DNA of 64,000 nt from positions 714,092 through 778,091 of the forward strand of contig QRDG01000941.1 of the NCBI GenBank assembly GCA_012064385.1, read 5' to 3'. Shown here in pieces: positions 33,605-45,953 of the stretch. How positions within the stretch are numbered: the first letter of the stretch is position 1; each line of letters starts with the position of its first letter. Under the pieces are notes generated by a model that had not been told where the DNA came from, did no database searches, and was given only the letters and a program-made list of their open reading frames with translations. Position numbers and translations under genes: made by a program. This DNA comes from Puccinellia tenuiflora (Eukaryota > Streptophyta > Magnoliopsida > Poales > Poaceae).

Positions 33605-36600
33605 TGTAACGCCCCGACCCCGGATTTATACAGAGAGGCTATGTAGTCAACACAACCATCAATGTATAAAACAAAGATCGAGACTTGTGGAACAGAACTG
33701 GCACCAAAGCATGACTCTACGACACAAAACATTTATAAAGCAACTCATATAACGAGAAGAATACAAATATTACAAACAAAAGGATCACAGATCCAACAAT
33801 TCAACAAGCGGAAGCGGGTAGCGTTGTCTAATACAACAAGAACCAAATTATGGCCTAAGAGGCCTACAGATAAACATCACCCAAGCCAGCTTGTTCCACG
33901 GTCCCAAGCTGCCACCTGGGAACCCCAGACTAGTAGTCGACGTCAACGAAGAACCCACCTAGTTGCTCGGTGTCGTCCTCCTCTGAAATACAAAATCATA
34001 GAGGCAGCAAAGAGAGACTGAGTACGATGTACTCGCAAGTTTAGTAGGGCGATATAGGCCCAATGACTGACGGAGGCTCTAAAGCTTTATATGTAGTTCT
34101 TTTGCATAAAGCTAATTTTCATAAACAGAAACATAAATGACACAAGGCATTCGTCTACTCAGAATATTTTTATAAACGAGGTAATAGAGTAAACATTTGT
34201 CATCTTCGGTTCTCGACGAACCTACTCATAACCATCACCACTCATCTCACACAAAGGCACTCCCTCGACTCACCCTCGAGGAAATGAACCTTTATCACAA
34301 GTTTATTATGCAACCTCTAGCTGCCATATCAATTAGGTTAACTTTATCTATGAGCTAATGCGCCTTTCCCAAGAGTTTGTCCTTAACCGTGGACACGGCT
34401 TTTCGAAAAGATTATACCCTGCAGGGGTGTACTAATTTACCCATCGGTACCGTCCGGCTCACCTAGTTGGCCCTCTTCCGGGGAAGGCCGGCGAGTGGGC
34501 GCGGTTAGACCTTTACATTGCATGAGACTATCCAAGAGTCATCTGTGGCCACAGGACAGGTTTCAGCGCCTATTTCAGCACCCCGCCCCATCGCCACGCC
34601 CTAAACACCACCGTCCACATCATTCTCTTTTCCACCCACACAACTCACACGCAAATGGAAAACCGAACTAGAGGACCCTTGGATACGCCCGCACAACTTA
34701 TTCGGTCAGAGGGGGTTCCATATGCCCCCACCTCCGGAAGCACGCTCGTTTTCTTGGTTCCAGCTAAAAGCACGTTCAACCTAGGCGGCAAGAATGAGGC
34801 AAACCACCCTCCCCGAGGGCAACTCATCCAAGCCTTCTTAGCATTTTAATTAAGCATCTCCATTATCCATCATGACCGAAACATTCCATCAATATCAACA
34901 ATTATGGAATTAAATAACGGACATAACTAACAATTCCACTAAGCATGGCTAAGCATAGCTAAGCATAAGAATACAACAATTATAATTTGTCTCCGGCCAA
35001 CACATCAACCTAAGGTTCATAGGTAGGAATACATGCGATTGGCTCGGGGAAGAAACATGCATTCATAGGATTCTATGTTTACCAAAGAGACCTTTGAACC
35101 GCATGCAATATTATGGTGGATAAAATAATTTGATAAAAGCATAGGATGCTAGATGCCAAGAAGGTTAGGTTATCTCTTGCCTTGCTGCCCGGTAGTGAAG
35201 CACTGATCGTCGGGGTAGTTAGAGAGACTCTCGACTCCGGAATCTATCGATACCCAAAAGAAAAAGGCAAAGAACACATAAATCACATGAACTCAAGATG
35301 CAATGCTCAATCACATGATGACATGTCAAATTGATGCAACCATATTATTATATAAATTAATAGCAAATTTAAAGGAGGGGCCAAATAATTTGTGCAACTA
35401 TTTGGAACCAACCCCATATTTATCTTAGTGACCACATTCTTCATAATTTATCAAATTATTATAGAGGTGGCTCAAATATGCATGAACATGACAAGAATGG
35501 ATAGGATTCGTCATTCCGATCAATTCGGTAATTTATTTGTAAATTTCGGAGCACCGATGAATAATTGACAAATTAATTAAATAATTGAAATTACTTCATT
35601 TAATCAAATTATGAATAATCATCAAATAAAAGTTTGTGATCATGATGTGATAAGTGCATGGTTAGATAGCATTTGACATGTTGATCACTTTGATATTTAA
35701 TTCATAATTTTTGGACAATTCTTTAATAAGGTATGAATTTCCCAGATTTGGGATTATTTAACCCATTTTAGGAATTCTTAAATAACAGTAAAATTATTTA
35801 TTCAAAAGTGCAAGACAATGTTACCAAAAGATAGGAAAAGTTTTTCTGAGCAATTTCATATTTAATTTGCAAATTTTGGATCCATATTCGAAAAGATACA
35901 AAAGTTTTAATTTCACTTTATTTCATAAAAAGAAAAGGCACAGTGGCAGACAGGCCGGCCTTGTGCCGGCCAGGCCGGGCTGCAGGCCGGGTGGGTGCCC
36001 GAGTGCACTGGCCCAGAGCCAGCCCAGGCCGGGTGTGTAGGCCGGGGCACTGGCCGAGCCGGCCGGCCTCGTGCCGGCCCAAACTGGGCCCAGGCCGGGC
36101 ACCTGCCCGATCGGTCCGGCCTCAGGACGGACGGGCCGGGGCCAGGCCGGATGCACAGCGGCGTGCAGGCATCGGTGGTGGTCGACGGCGATCTCCGGCG
36201 AGAGAGGGATAGGGGCGCGGGAAAAATTATCAAGAGAAAGAGGAGCTCACCCCGAGCCCGTATGTGTGGTCGGCACGGCGAGGGGGTGGCCGGTGTCGAC
36301 GGATTTGGGCGGCGGAGCTCGGCAAGGTGCGGCGGTGTCGGGGACACGGGCGTCGGCACCGGGGCTTCCCGGCCCGATTCCTCCAGTGGGGAAGGAGAGG
36401 ATGCCGACGCGGAGCTCGTGGTGCTACTTGATCTTCTCAGGATGGTTCCAAACGACGGGGTTGCGCGGCGACGAACGGCGGCAAGAGGTGGCCCGGGAAG
36501 GGGAGAAGGGAACCGCCCCGATCCGGAATTCGCGGGAGGAATGAGAGGGGGAGGAGGAGAGCAGCAGGGGGGCCTCTCAGTGGGGTCTTGGACCTCCAAG

Positions 36601-37352
36601 GGAGCAGGTGGGCGAGGACCGCGTGCGCGGCATGGCGCCAGCGCCATTGCCACAGTGGGAAGGAGAGAGAGAGAGGGAAAAGGGAAGAAAATTACGAAGA
36701 GGTCCCTGGAATTTTTGAAACCAACACAAACAGGTCCCCAGCAAGCTTTGGCGATTTAAAAGAGGCACTTAAGCATTTTTATAAATTCCAGAAAAATTCA
36801 TGAAGTCTTTAATTACCTTGTAGAACCACCACAAAAATTGGTGAGGTCAAATAAATTGGTTTGCCCAAAATTTGTTCATAGCCTTTAGTTAGGGTAAATT
36901 GGGGCAATTTCCAAAATGCATTTAATTGGAACATTTATACAAACCCAAAAATATTGAAATTATTCATGGAGACCCTAGCAATAATACTGGAGCTTCCCAT
37001 GATTTTAGTTTGAATTTTTGGAAAGCCTAACTTGGTTCCAAAAGTGTAGTTTGTAATAAGCCAAAATGAATTCTCATATTTAGTTCCCCATTGACAAAAC
37101 TTGAAATTTGAGAATGAGGATAGAGGCAAATAGGGAACTTCCTAAACAAGTTGGAAGTCCAAGAATGGTTGGTTGACAAAAAGGGCAAAACATTTGGTTG
37201 GAGGTTTTGGGAAGGGTTGGCTTCCCATTACAATTGAGTTCCAAGTGCAAGTTCAAAATGGCAAAAAATGCATATGGATGCTATGATGCACACAATGAAG
37301 CAAAAGTGGAAAAATCCTTCGTATTTTTCGTTACCAAGTTTGGGATGTTACA
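33605..37352 (-). repeat. 3' LTR of the chromovirus
   Basis: 3748 bp. On the minus strand it starts TGTAACATCCCAAACTTGG and ends CGGGGCGTTACA. Its middle (35940-36680) is a GC-rich block within otherwise AT-rich DNA, with an open 246-codon minus-strand frame (35913-36653) that is also open in the other LTR. A purine tract (complement of aatctacccccctt, 37353-37366) precedes it. Confidence 0.93.
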
Positions 37353-37366
37353 AATCTACCCCCCTT
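37353..37366 (-). other. Polypurine tract of the chromovirus
   Basis: On the minus strand AAGGGGGGTAGATT directly precedes the 3' LTR start and would prime plus-strand synthesis. Confidence 0.75.
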
Positions 37367-37388
37367 ACAGGAATCTCGTCCCGAGATT

Positions 37389-40300
37389 CTAGGTTTGAGT
37401 GAAAAAGGCGGGGTATTCCTGACGAAGACTAGTTTCTCGCTCCCATGTGGCTTCTTCCTCGGAATGGTTAGACCATTGGACTTTGAGAAACTTGATGGAC
37501 TTGTTGCGGGTTTTCCTCTCCGCTTCATCCAAGATGCGGATAGGATGCTCGCGATAGGTCAAGTCCTCCTGAATGTCCAATGCCTCATGATCAACCCCAC
37601 GGATTGGATCCTTGAAGCACCGGCGGAGTTGGGAGACATGGAACACATCATGCACATCCGGGAAGTTGGAGGGCAACTCAAGTTGATAGGAGAGATCTCC
37701 TCGTTTGCCTAGGATGGTGAAAGGGCCAACAAAGCGAGGTGCTAATTTGCCCTTCACTCCAAAGCGACGAACGCCTCGGAGAGGAGAGACTCGAAGATAG
37801 GCCTTGTCACCAATTTTATAGTGGACCTCCTGGTGATGCTTGTCATAATAGCTCTTCTGACGGGATTGAGCAGCCTTGAGATTATCCCGAATGACACGGA
37901 CCTTCTCTTCGGCTTCATTGATCACATCAGGACCGAAGAGTGGCCTCTCTCCGGTTTCAGACCAATTGAGAGGAGTCCGGCATTTTCTCCCATAAAGGAC
38001 CTCGAAAGGAGCCATTTGCAAACTGGCTTGATAGCTATTGTTGTAGGAGAACTCGGCGAGAGGGAGGTACTTTTCCCAACCCTTGCCGAAGGAGATGACA
38101 CAAGCCCGAAGCATGTCTTCAAGAACTTGATTTACTCTTTCAGTTTGACCGTCAGTTTGAGGATGATACGCGGTGCTGAAATTGATACGGGTTCCAAGAG
38201 CCTTTTGGAAACTTTGCCAAAACTTGGACGTGAATAAGCTTCCACGGTCGGAGATGATCCGCAACGGAACCCCATGCAGTGGAACAATCCGGGCCATATA
38301 TAGCTCCGCCAACCTAACGGAGGTGGTATCATCTCGAACCGGAAGAAAATGTGCGACCTTGGATAGACGGTCAATGACGACCCAGATGGCATTGTTACCC
38401 TTTTGTGACTTTGGAAAGCCGGTGATGAAATCCATACCAACTTCATCCCATTTCCACTCGGGAACGGCTATGGGGCGAAGGGTACCCGCTGGCCTCTGAT
38501 GTTCAGCCTTCACCCGGCGACAGACGTCGCATTCGGCAACATATTTGGCAATCTCCCGCTTCATGCGGGTCCACCAGAACTTGGGACGGAGGTCTTGGTA
38601 CATCTTGGTGCTACCGGGATGGATGGATATAGGAGACTCATGTGCCTCTTGGAGAATTAACCCTTTTGTGTTTCCACTCTTGGGCACCACAAGACGGCCT
38701 TCGAAATAGACAACACCGGAGTCATCGATGGAGAAACACTTAGCCTTTCCACTTGCGACATTCTCCTTAATCTTGAGGATGCCAGCATCATTTTGCTGGG
38801 CGGCCTTGATTTCATCCTCTAGAGTGGATTTGATCTCAAGGTTAGCTAGAAAACCCGAAGGAACAATTTCCAGATTCAATTTGGCAAATTCCTCGTGGAG
38901 AGCCGGTTGGGCCTTCTCAACCATCACGGTATTGCAATAGGCTTTGCGGCTCAGAGCATCGGCCACCACATTGGCCTTGCCGGGTTGATAGTTGAGGGTC
39001 ACATCATAGTCTTTTATCAATTCCAGCCATCTCCTCTGCCTCAAGTTCAGATCCGGCTGGGTGAAGAGATATTTTAGACTTTGGTGGTCGGAGTAGATCT
39101 CGCAACGGTTGCCCAAGAGGTAGGGCCTCCATTGCTTCAGAGCATGTACCACGGCGGCCAGCTCTAGATCATGTGTTGGATAGTTTTGCTCGTGTGGCTT
39201 GAGTTGACGGGAAGCATAGGCGACCACATGGCCCTCTTGCATCAAGACACATCCCAAGCCTTGGAGAGATGCATCGCAATAGACAACAAAGTCCTTGGCG
39301 GTATCGGGAAGGACCAGCACCGGAGTGGTAGTGAGCTTGACCTTGAGGGTTTGGAAACTCTCTTCGGCCTTGTCTGACCACACAAATTGTTTGCCCTTCT
39401 TGAGTAGCTCAGTCAGCGCTTTGGCTATTTTAGAAAAGCCCTCGATAAATCGGCGGTAATAACCCGCCAATCCAAGGAAGCTTCGGATATCTTTGACGGA
39501 TTTGGGAGTTGGCCAATCCAGGATGGCCTGAATCTTGTCTGGTATCACCGCTACTCCGGCAGCTGACACCACATGTCCGAGAAAGATGAGCTCCTTCAGC
39601 CAAAACTCACATTTAGAGAACTTGGCATATAGGCGGTGATCACGGAGCTTGGTCAAAACGAGTCGAAGATGCTCAGCATGTTCGTCTTCGGTCTTGGAGT
39701 ACACAAGGATGTCATCGATGTAGATGATGACGAACTTGTCGAGATACTCGTGGAAGATGGAATTCATTAGCCTCATGAATGTAGCCGGAGCATTAGTGAG
39801 ACCGAAGGACATGACGGTGTACTCATATAACCCGTACCGGGTAGTGAAGGCCGTCTTCGGAATATCCTCCTTTCGGATTTTTATTTGATGGTAACCTGAC
39901 CTCAGATCCATCTTGGAGAACACCGTGGCTCCAGCTAATTGATCGAACAAGTCGGTTATTCGAGGAATGGGATACTTGTTCTTGATGGTCACCGCATTGA
40001 GAGGGCGGTAGTCAACGACCAGTCGAGGAACATTTGTATCCCTCTTCTTGACAAAGATAACCGGGCAGCCCCAAGGTGAGCTACTCGGCCGGATGAATTC
40101 TTTCTCCAGCAGTTCATCAAGTTGTTTCTTCAATTCAGCTAGCTCTTCCGTTGGCATACGGTAGGGCGTCTTGGAAACTGGGGCGGTTCCCGGAACCAGC
40201 TCAATCACAAACTCCACGTTGCGATCAGGTGGCATGCCGGGCAATTCCTCCGGGAACACATCGGGGAAATCACACACCACCTCCACTTCATGCATTTCAG

Positions 40301-41807
40301 GCGGGGTGATTCCTTCCAGGAAATATAGACTGATCTCCGGTGAAAGAGGAGTAGCTGCAGAAGGAATTGCAGAAGTTGGGGACCAATAACGCACTTCCCC
40401 ATAACTTGGGTGGAACACTGTGACAGTCTTGGCCGCACAATCCAGGTTGGCCTGATATTTCACTAGCCAATCCATGCCCAGAATAACATCGATACCCTCT
40501 GACCTCAGGGCTATCAATGAGAACGGAAAAGGGACTGACCCTACGGCTATTTGAACATCGGGAGATATCCAATTGGTACGCCAACTAGAGCCTGGAGTCT
40601 TGACCACTAACGGGGAATCCATCATCACAAACGGTATTTGATGGTTGTGTGCATATGATATGGATATGAACGAATGCGAAGCTCCAGAATCAAATAATAC
40701 TGAAGCTGGATAGGTGTTGATTCGAAGCGTACCCATGAGAACTCCGGGGTCCTCCTCAACGCCTTCAGCCGAGACGTGGTTCAGGCGGCCACGGCTGACG
40801 GTGGTAGCCTTGGCGGCTGGGGTAGAGGGTGCTGGTGCAGGTGCTGAGGGAGCCGGTGCCTTCTGGGGACACTCCCTGGAGTAGTGACCTGGCTCGCCAC
40901 AGTGGTAGCAAGTGAGCCCCGGTGGTGCAGGTAGTCGAGGCCGAAAACCCCCTCCAGCCGCACCCAAGGTCGAGGTAGCTGGGCGAGGCGGAGGTGGCAG
41001 GTACCCGGTGGACTTCGGCGCGAAGGGCGCCTTGGGCACCGCGCTGAAAGGCACGAAGACCTTGCGCTTCTTGCCCTCAGAGGAGGAGGAGCTCTGGTGA
41101 TCAGCTGGGGCTGGCCTCTTGGAAGCCTCCAGCTCCTTCCTACCCTGCTCCATGGTGAGAGCCTGGTTGTAGAGCTCCTGGTAGGAGGTGAACCTGAAGG
41201 GTAGGAGCTCGTATCGGAGACGAGGTGCGAGCCCCTTGCGGAAGAGGTATTGCTTGTCCTCATCATTCGTCACGTCCCGAGGGGCGTAACGGGAGAGGTG
41301 GTTGAACTCCCGTCCATAGGACTGGACGTCCATGCGTCCCTGGGTTAGGTCCAGGAACTCCCGCCTCTTGAGCTCAAGGATGGGCTTGGGGATGTACGCC
41401 GCACGGAAGGCGGTGCGGAACTCCTCCCATGTGACAACATGGCCCGTGGCGACCATTGCCACGTGGCTCTCCCACCAGGAGCCGGCGGCTCCTTCCAGAA
41501 GGTAGGTGGCGAAGTTGACGTGCTCCGCCGCCGGAACGTGAAGAGCGGCGAACTTGCGCTCGATAGCCCGAAGCCAATCATCCGCATCAAGCGGCTCCTT
41601 AGCCTCGGAGAAAGTGGGAGGTTGGGACCGCAAGAACTGGTTGAGAGTGGTGCAGTCCGTGTTCCTCCTGGCCCCTTGCTGGACCAGCTGCTCGAGCAAC
41701 CGCTCATTGCGCAGACGGTTTTGCTCGATAGCCATCATCACCTCCGCCATTGAGGGTGGCGGCGGTGGATCAGGGCTGCTATGTTCCCCACGACGGGTAG
41801 GAGCCAT
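37389..41807 (-). CDS. Gag-pol polyprotein of the chromovirus, intact
   Basis: The frame is open for 1472 codons from the Met at 41807 (MAPTRRGEHSS); an in-frame Met 12 codons upstream (41843) is less likely because MAPTRR is the usual start of such gag proteins. Counting from the upstream Met, residues 70-225 are retrotransposon gag, 312-325 the CCHC knuckle (CYHCGEPGHYSREC), and 385-388 the protease DSGA. Reverse transcriptase spans about 590-760 with YIDD at 708-711. RNase H carries D857, D919 and D962. Integrase has a zinc-binding H...CDVC region and the DD35E triad D1138, D1199, E1235. A chromodomain lies near 1434-1470 (PIRILDEAERK, then KVQW...EEATWERE). All catalytic residues checked are present. 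Gag and pol are in one frame with no visible frameshift signal. The chromodomain is thought to steer integration to methylated-histone chromatin. Confidence 0.93.
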   Translation of the reverse strand: MAPTRRGEHSSPDPPPPPSMAEVMMAIEQNRLRNERLLEQLVQQGARRNTDCTTLNQFLRSQPPTFSEAKEPLDADDWLRAIERKFAALHVPAAEHVNFATYLLEGAAGSWWESHVAMVATGHVVTWEEFRTAFRAAYIPKPILELKRREFLDLTQGRMDVQSYGREFNHLSRYAPRDVTNDEDKQYLFRKGLAPRLRYELLPFRFTSYQELYNQALTMEQGRKELEASKRPAPADHQSSSSSEGKKRKVFVPFSAVPKAPFAPKSTGYLPPPPRPATSTLGAAGGGFRPRLPAPPGLTCYHCGEPGHYSRECPQKAPAPSAPAPAPSTPAAKATTVSRGRLNHVSAEGVEEDPGVLMGTLRINTYPASVLFDSGASHSFISISYAHNHQIPFVMMDSPLVVKTPGSSWRTNWISPDVQIAVGSVPFPFSLIALRSEGIDVILGMDWLVKYQANLDCAAKTVTVFHPSYGEVRYWSPTSAIPSAATPLSPEISLYFLEGITPPEMHEVEVVCDFPDVFPEELPGMPPDRNVEFVIELVPGTAPVSKTPYRMPTEELAELKKQLDELLEKEFIRPSSSPWGCPVIFVKKRDTNVPRLVVDYRPLNAVTIKNKYPIPRITDLFDQLAGATVFSKMDLRSGYHQIKIRKEDIPKTAFTTRYGLYEYTVMSFGLTNAPATFMRLMNSIFHEYLDKFVIIYIDDILVYSKTEDEHAEHLRLVLTKLRDHRLYAKFSKCEFWLKELIFLGHVVSAAGVAVIPDKIQAILDWPTPKSVKDIRSFLGLAGYYRRFIEGFSKIAKALTELLKKGKQFVWSDKAEESFQTLKVKLTTTPVLVLPDTAKDFVVYCDASLQGLGCVLMQEGHVVAYASRQLKPHEQNYPTHDLELAAVVHALKQWRPYLLGNRCEIYSDHQSLKYLFTQPDLNLRQRRWLELIKDYDVTLNYQPGKANVVADALSRKAYCNTVMVEKAQPALHEEFAKLNLEIVPSGFLANLEIKSTLEDEIKAAQQNDAGILKIKENVASGKAKCFSIDDSGVVYFEGRLVVPKSGNTKGLILQEAHESPISIHPGSTKMYQDLRPKFWWTRMKREIAKYVAECDVCRRVKAEHQRPAGTLRPIAVPEWKWDEVGMDFITGFPKSQKGNNAIWVVIDRLSKVAHFLPVRDDTTSVRLAELYMARIVPLHGVPLRIISDRGSLFTSKFWQSFQKALGTRINFSTAYHPQTDGQTERVNQVLEDMLRACVISFGKGWEKYLPLAEFSYNNSYQASLQMAPFEVLYGRKCRTPLNWSETGERPLFGPDVINEAEEKVRVIRDNLKAAQSRQKSYYDKHHQEVHYKIGDKAYLRVSPLRGVRRFGVKGKLAPRFVGPFTILGKRGDLSYQLELPSNFPDVHDVFHVSQLRRCFKDPIRGVDHEALDIQEDLTYREHPIRILDEAERKTRNKSIKFLKVQWSNHSEEEATWERETSLRQEYPAFFTQT

Positions 41808-42187
41808 TCTGAAGAATTGGAACAACGACAAGTTAGTAACCAATTCTGACAGTTAAGATAGATCATTGGTTGCTCCCAGATATAGATATTTAAGAAGCAA
41901 TAAACACCAAGGACAGGTTTAGGCAACCACAGTGACATCACGTCATCGTGGCGATATCAAACGGATTTAACGGACTCGAGGCATAATTGGACGGTAAGAA
42001 CCCCAACCCCGAGAACCTAAACATCGACACCAAGCTCAAAACAAATAGGGTAAGAATCAGAGTAGAGCGAGTTGGATGAGAAGCAAAAAGAATCCTAAGA
42101 AGGTTTTCACAACTCATTTTTAGGTTGAAAATAATTTTTACTAGACTCGACATCGACCAAAAGAAAGGGTTTCCTACAGGCAGTCCT

Positions 42188-42199
42188 GCTCTGATACCA
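42188..42199 (-). other. Primer-binding site (initiator tRNA-Met) of the chromovirus
   Basis: On the minus strand TGGTATCAGAGC lies three bases after the 5' LTR end (42203). Confidence 0.9.
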
Positions 42200-42202
42200 A
42201 CT

Positions 42203-45200
42203 TGTAACGCCCCGACCCCGGAATTATACAGAGAGGCTATGTAGTCAACACAACCATCAATGTATAAAACAAAGATCGAGACTTGTGGAACAGAACTGGC
42301 ACCAAAGCATGACTCTACGACACAAAACATTTATAAAGCAACTCATATAACGAGAAGAATACAAATATTACAAACAAAAGGATCACAGATCCAACAATTC
42401 AACAAGCGGAAGCGGGTAGCATTGTCTAATACAACAAGAACCAAATTATGGCCTAAGAGGCCTACAGATAAACATCACCCAAGCCAGCTTGTTCCATGGT
42501 CCCAAGCTGCCACCTGGGAACCCCAGACTAGTAGTCGACGTCAACGAAGAACCCACCTAGTTGCTCGGTGTCGTCCTCCTCTGAAATACAAAATCATAGA
42601 GGCAGCAAAGAGAGACTGAGTACGATGTACTCGCAAGTTTAGTAGGGCGATATAGGCCCAATGACTGACGGAGGCTCTAAAGCTTTATATGTAGTTCTTT
42701 TGCATAAAGCTAATTTTCATAAACCGAAACATAAATGACACAAGGCATTCGTCTACTCAGAATATTTTTATAAACGGGGTAAGAGAGTAAACATTTGTCA
42801 TCTTCGGTTCTCGACGAACCTACTCATAACCCTCACCACTCATCTCACACAAAGGCACTCCCTCGACTCACCCTCGAGGAAATGAACCTTTATCACAAGG
42901 TTATTATGCAACCTCTAGCTGCCATATCAATTAGGTTAACGTTATCTATGAGCTAATGCGCCTTTCCCAAGAGTTTGTCCATAACCGTGGACACGGCTTT
43001 TCGAAAAGATTTACCCTGCAGGGGTGTACTAATTTACCCATCGGTACCGTCCGGCTCACCTAGTTGGCCCTCTTCCGGGGAAGGCCGGCGAGTGGGCGCG
43101 GTTAGACCTTTACATTGCATGAGGACTATCCAAGAGTCATCTGTGGCCACAGGACAGGTTTCAGCGCCTATTTCAGCACCCCGCCCCATCGCCACGCCCT
43201 AAACACCACCGTCCACATCATTCTCTTTTCCACCCACACAACTCACACGCAAATGGAAAACCGAACTAGAGGACCCTTGGATACGCCCGCACAACTTATT
43301 CGGTCAGAGGGGGTTCCATATGCCCCCACCTCCGGAAGCACGCTCGTTTTCTTGGTTCCAGCTAAAAGCACGTTCAACCTAGGCGGCAAGAATGAGGCAA
43401 ACCACCCTCCCCGAGGGCAACTCATCCAAGCCTTCTTAGCATTTTAATTAAGCATCTCCATTATCCACCATGACCGAAACATTCCATCAATATCAACAAT
43501 TATGGAATTAAATAACGGACATAACTAACAATTCCACTAAGCATGGCTAAGCATAGCTAAGCATAAGAATACAACAATTATAATTTGTCTCCGGCCAACA
43601 CATCAACCTAAGGTTCATAGGTAGGAATACATGCGATTGGCTCGGGGAAGAAACATGCATTCATAGGATTCTATGTTTACCAAAAGAGACCTTTGAACCG
43701 CATGCAATATTATGGTGGATAAAATAATTTGATAAAAGCATAGGATGCTAGATGCCAAGAAGGTTAGGTTATCTCTTGCCTTGCTGCCCGGTAGTGAAGC
43801 ACTGATCGTCGGGGTAGTTAGAGAGACTCTCGACTCCGGAATCTATCGATACCCAAAAGAAAAGGCAAAGAACACATAAATCACATGAACTCAAGATGCA
43901 ATGCTCAATCACATGATGACATGTCAAATTGATGCAACCATATTATTATATAAATTAATAGCAAATTTAAAGGAGGGGCCAAATAATTTGTGCAACTATT
44001 TGGAACCAACCCCATATTTATCTTAGTGACCACATTCTTCATAATTTATCAAATTATTATAGAGGTGGCTCAAATATGCATGAACATGACAAGAGTGGAT
44101 AGGATTCGTCATTCCGATCAATTCGGTAATTTATTTGTAAATTTCGGAGCACCGATGAATAATTGACAAATTAATTAAATAATTGAAATTACTTCATTTA
44201 ATCAAATTATGAATAATCATCAAATAAAAGTTTGTAATCATGATGTGATAAGTGCATGGTTAGATAGCATTTGACATGTTGATCACTTTGATATTTAATT
44301 CATAATTTTTGGACAATTCTTTAATAAGGTATGAATTTCCCAGATTTGGGATTATTTAACCCATTTTAGGAATTCTTAAATAACAGTAAAATTATTTATT
44401 CAAAAGTGCAAGACAATGTTACCAAAAGATAGGAAAAGTTTTTCTGAGCAATTTCATATTTAATTTGCAAATTTTGGATCCATATTCGAAAGGATACAAA
44501 AGTTTTAAATTCACTTTATTTCATAAAAAGAAAAGGCACAGTGGCAGACAGGCCGGCCTTGTGCCGGCCAGGCCGGGCTGCAGGCCGGGTGGGTGCCCGA
44601 GTGCACCGGCCCAGAGCCAGCCCAGGCCGGGTGTGTAGGCCGGGGCACTGGCCGAGCCGGCCGGCCTCGTGCCGGCCCAAACTGGGCCCAGGCCGGGCAC
44701 CTGCCCGATCGGTCCGGCCTCAGGACGGACGGGCCGGGGCCAGGCCGGATGCACAGCGGCGTGCAGGCATCGGTGGTGGTCGACGGCGATCTCCGGCGAG
44801 AGAGGGATAGGGGCGCGGGAAAAATTATCAAGAGAAAGAGGAGCTCACCCCGAGCCCGTATGTGTGGTCGGCACGGCGAGGGGGTGGCCGGTGTCGACGG
44901 ATTTGGGCGGCGGAGCTCGGCAAGGTGCGGCGGTGTCGGGGACACGGGCGTCGGCACCGGGGCTTCCCGGCCCGATTCCTCCAGTGGGGAAGGAGAGGAT
45001 GCCGACGCGGAGCTCGTGGTGCTACTTGATCTGCTCAGGATGGTTCCAAACGACGGGGTTGCGCGGCGACGAACGGCGGCAAGAGGTGGCCCGGGAAGGG
45101 GAGAAGGGAACCGCCCCGATCCGGAATTCGCGGGAGGAATGAGAGGGGGAGGAGGAGAGCAGCAGGGGGGCCTCTCAGTGGGGTCTTGGACCTCCAAGGG

Positions 45201-45953
45201 AGCAGGTGGGCGAGGACCGCGTGCGCGGCATGGCGCCAGCGCCATTGCCACAGTGGGAAGGAGAGAGAGAGAGGGAAAAGGGAAGAAAATTACGAAGAGG
45301 TCCCTGGAATTTTTGAAACCAACACAAACAGGTCCCCAGCAAGCTTTGGCGATTTAAAAGAGGCACTTAAGCATTTTTATAAATTCCAGAAAAATTCATG
45401 AAGTCTTTAATTACCTTGTAGAACCACCACAAAAATTGGTGAGGTCAAATAAATTGGTTTGCCCAAAATTTGTTCATAGCCTTTAGTTAGGGTAAATTGG
45501 GGCAATTTCCAAAATGCATTTAATTGGAACATTTATACAAACCCAAAAATATTGAAATTATTCATGGAGACCCTAGCAATAATACTGGAGCTTCCCATGA
45601 TTTTAGTTTGAATTTTTGGAAAGCCTAACTTGGTTCCAAAAGTGTAGTTTGTAATAAGCCAAAATGAATTCTCATATTTAGTTCCCCATTGACAAAACTT
45701 GAAATTTGAGAAATGAGGATAGGAGGCAAATAGGGAACTTCCTAAACAAGTTGGAAGTCCAAGAATGGTTGGTTGACAAAAAGGGCAAAACATTTGGTTG
45801 GAGGTTTTGGGAAGGGTTGGCTTCCCATTACAATTGAGTTCCAAGTGCAAGTTCAAAATGGCAAAAAAATGCATATGGATGCTATGATGCACACAATGAA
45901 GCAAAAGTGGAAAAATCCTTCGTATTTTTCGTTACCAAGTTTGGGATGTTACA
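42203..45953 (-). repeat. 5' LTR of the chromovirus
   Basis: 3751 bp, nearly identical to 33605-37352, with mainly single-base changes and single-base indels in homopolymers. It holds the promoter for the polyprotein transcript on the minus strand; I could not fix a TATA box with confidence. Confidence 0.93.

Larger units (their letters stand above)
33605..45953 (-). mobile_element. Chromodomain gypsy (chromovirus, Tekay/Del-like) LTR retrotransposon
   Basis: Complete 12.3-kb element on the minus strand with LTRs 42203-45953 (5') and 33605-37352 (3') and a perfect TSD gcggg at 33600-33604 and 45954-45958. The PBS matches initiator tRNA-Met. A single intact gag-pol frame ends in a chromodomain. 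Its long LTRs (about 3.75 kb) and C-terminal chromodomain fit the Tekay/Del clade; the clade call is inferred. By eye the LTRs differ at about two dozen sites, well under 1%, so insertion is recent, and the element may be autonomous. Confidence 0.93.

Noticed and set aside
35913..36759. Host protein-coding genes in the GC-rich LTR block
   Set aside because: Overlapping Pro/Gly/Arg-rich frames on both strands occur identically in both LTRs; they are part of the retrotransposon.
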